DNA of 41,436 bases from Bacillota bacterium (GTDB taxonomy: Bacteria; Bacillota; Clostridia; Oscillospirales; Ruminococcaceae): positions 1 through 41,436 of the forward strand of contig JAEWWT010000031.1 in assembly GCA_023396225.1 (NCBI GenBank). The letters are read 5' to 3'. A model generated the notes under the pieces. It was not told the DNA's origin. It was given only the letters and a program-made list of their open reading frames with translations, and did no database searches. Within the stretch, counting starts at the first letter, position 1. Every line of letters begins with the position of its first letter. Shown one piece after another: positions 41,186 to 41,436 of this stretch. The position numbers and the translations under genes were made by a program.

Positions 41186-41436
41186 TCATACTTTAATTTC
41201 AATGCCTGATTTAAAGCATATTACAAAGTGGTCATCATACACCGTAACATTTTGGATGATCTTCCTTACAAGGGTATCATCATATAGCAAAGTCCGATAT
41301 TTATTGATGCGGATAAATTCTATCAGTTCGTTGATCCGCTCATTCTCACCACTTAAGGATGCATCTTCCACAAGAAGGGTCTGACGCTTTTCACGTAACT
41401 CTTCAATCTCATCTGCAAGGGATTCAAAATCTTTTC
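41186..41436 (-). CDS. Large serine recombinase, C-terminal end (partial at window edge)
   Basis: The open frame enters from the right edge and reads KDFESLADEIEELREKRQTL, then NERINELIEFIRINKYRTLL, DDTLVRKIIQNVTVYDDHF and the end CFKSGIEIKV. This is the coiled coil and C-terminal strand typical of large serine recombinases. It is related to, but distinct from, the truncated copy at 35842-36612 (end AFKSGMEIDVKI). Whether it is intact cannot be seen here. It may be the integrase of the element carrying the DUF1538/PII cargo. Confidence 0.78.
   Translation of the reverse strand, partial: KDFESLADEIEELREKRQTLLVEDASLSGENERINELIEFIRINKYRTLLYDDTLVRKIIQNVTVYDDHFVICFKSGIEIKV

Noticed and set aside
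1..41436. CRISPR array
   Set aside because: Despite the cas3 and cas7 relics, no regularly spaced repeat of about 30 nt was seen on reading through. The only close direct repeats are the 19-bp pair at 25488-25527, which have no spacer-like unit between them.

Overview
The window looks like chromosomal DNA of a low-GC, anaerobic, gut-type Firmicute (Clostridia, Lachnospiraceae- or Oscillospiraceae-like). The reasons are strong AGGAGG-type ribosome binding sites, AT-rich intergenic DNA, a Spo0A-C-like small protein, large serine recombinases, TnpV debris, YesM/YesN-type signalling and oxygen-sensitive sulfatase maturation. It consists of a defence and decay island, a glycan-utilisation locus, and a patchwork of accessory and mobile DNA. 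No rRNA, tRNA or CRISPR array was seen.

Region 1 (1-9300), defence and debris. After the tail of an unknown gene, a Xre regulator and a divergent small Spo0A-C-like protein share a promoter region with a palindromic operator. A four-gene plus-strand operon follows: a BcgI-like (type IIB) restriction-modification A subunit, its two-domain specificity subunit, an OLD-family ATPase/TOPRIM nuclease and a UvrD-like helicase. The last two form a Gabija-like (class 2 OLD) pair. The restriction-modification A gene carries an in-frame TGA at codon 27, so it is probably inactive or 5'-truncated. A strong hairpin terminator ends the operon. Beyond it lie fossils: the end of an SF1 helicase gene, a piece of the Cas3 HD domain joined in frame to the start of Cas7/Csd2 (type I-C), and the tail of a TnpV gene.

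Region 2 (9450-30310), a Gram-positive polysaccharide-utilisation-like locus. Thirteen minus-strand genes run from 25250 down to 9453: sugar ABC transporter (ATPase, permease, binding lipoprotein, second permease), two sulfatases with Cys-type signatures, a carbohydrate-esterase-like hydrolase, a ROK kinase, a GH1 6-phospho-beta-glucosidase, an AEC transporter, a TauE/SafE anion exporter, a NagZ-type GH3 enzyme and beta-phosphoglucomutase. Divergent from them are a YesM-like histidine kinase, a YesN-like AraC-type response regulator and a radical-SAM anaerobic sulfatase maturase. The inferred logic is: sense a sulfated, probably acylated, beta-glycoside; import it; remove sulfate and acyl groups; phosphorylate and cleave it (kinase plus GH1, or GH3); feed glucose-6-phosphate to glycolysis; and expel the released sulfate. 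The divergent intergenic region holds two 19-bp direct repeats 21 bp apart and other operator-like elements.

Region 3 (30300-35740), small accessory modules. It holds an IS3-type remnant, a MerR regulator followed by a textbook MerR-type promoter (19-bp spacer with a palindrome) driving a beta-propeller lipoprotein, two unrecognised DNA-binding-like proteins, and a toxin-antitoxin pair made of an MqsR-like toxin and an antitoxin with MqsA-like zinc ribbon, HTH and Panacea (SocA/DUF4065) domains.

Region 4 (35780-41436), mobile-element cargo between two large serine recombinase tails. One recombinase is truncated and abuts a 622-residue glycine-zipper protein. Upstream of that come a tandem PII-like protein, a duplicated DUF1538 membrane protein and a small DUF1413-like protein. 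The second recombinase runs off the right edge. All names come from reading motifs in the translations; no database search was possible.
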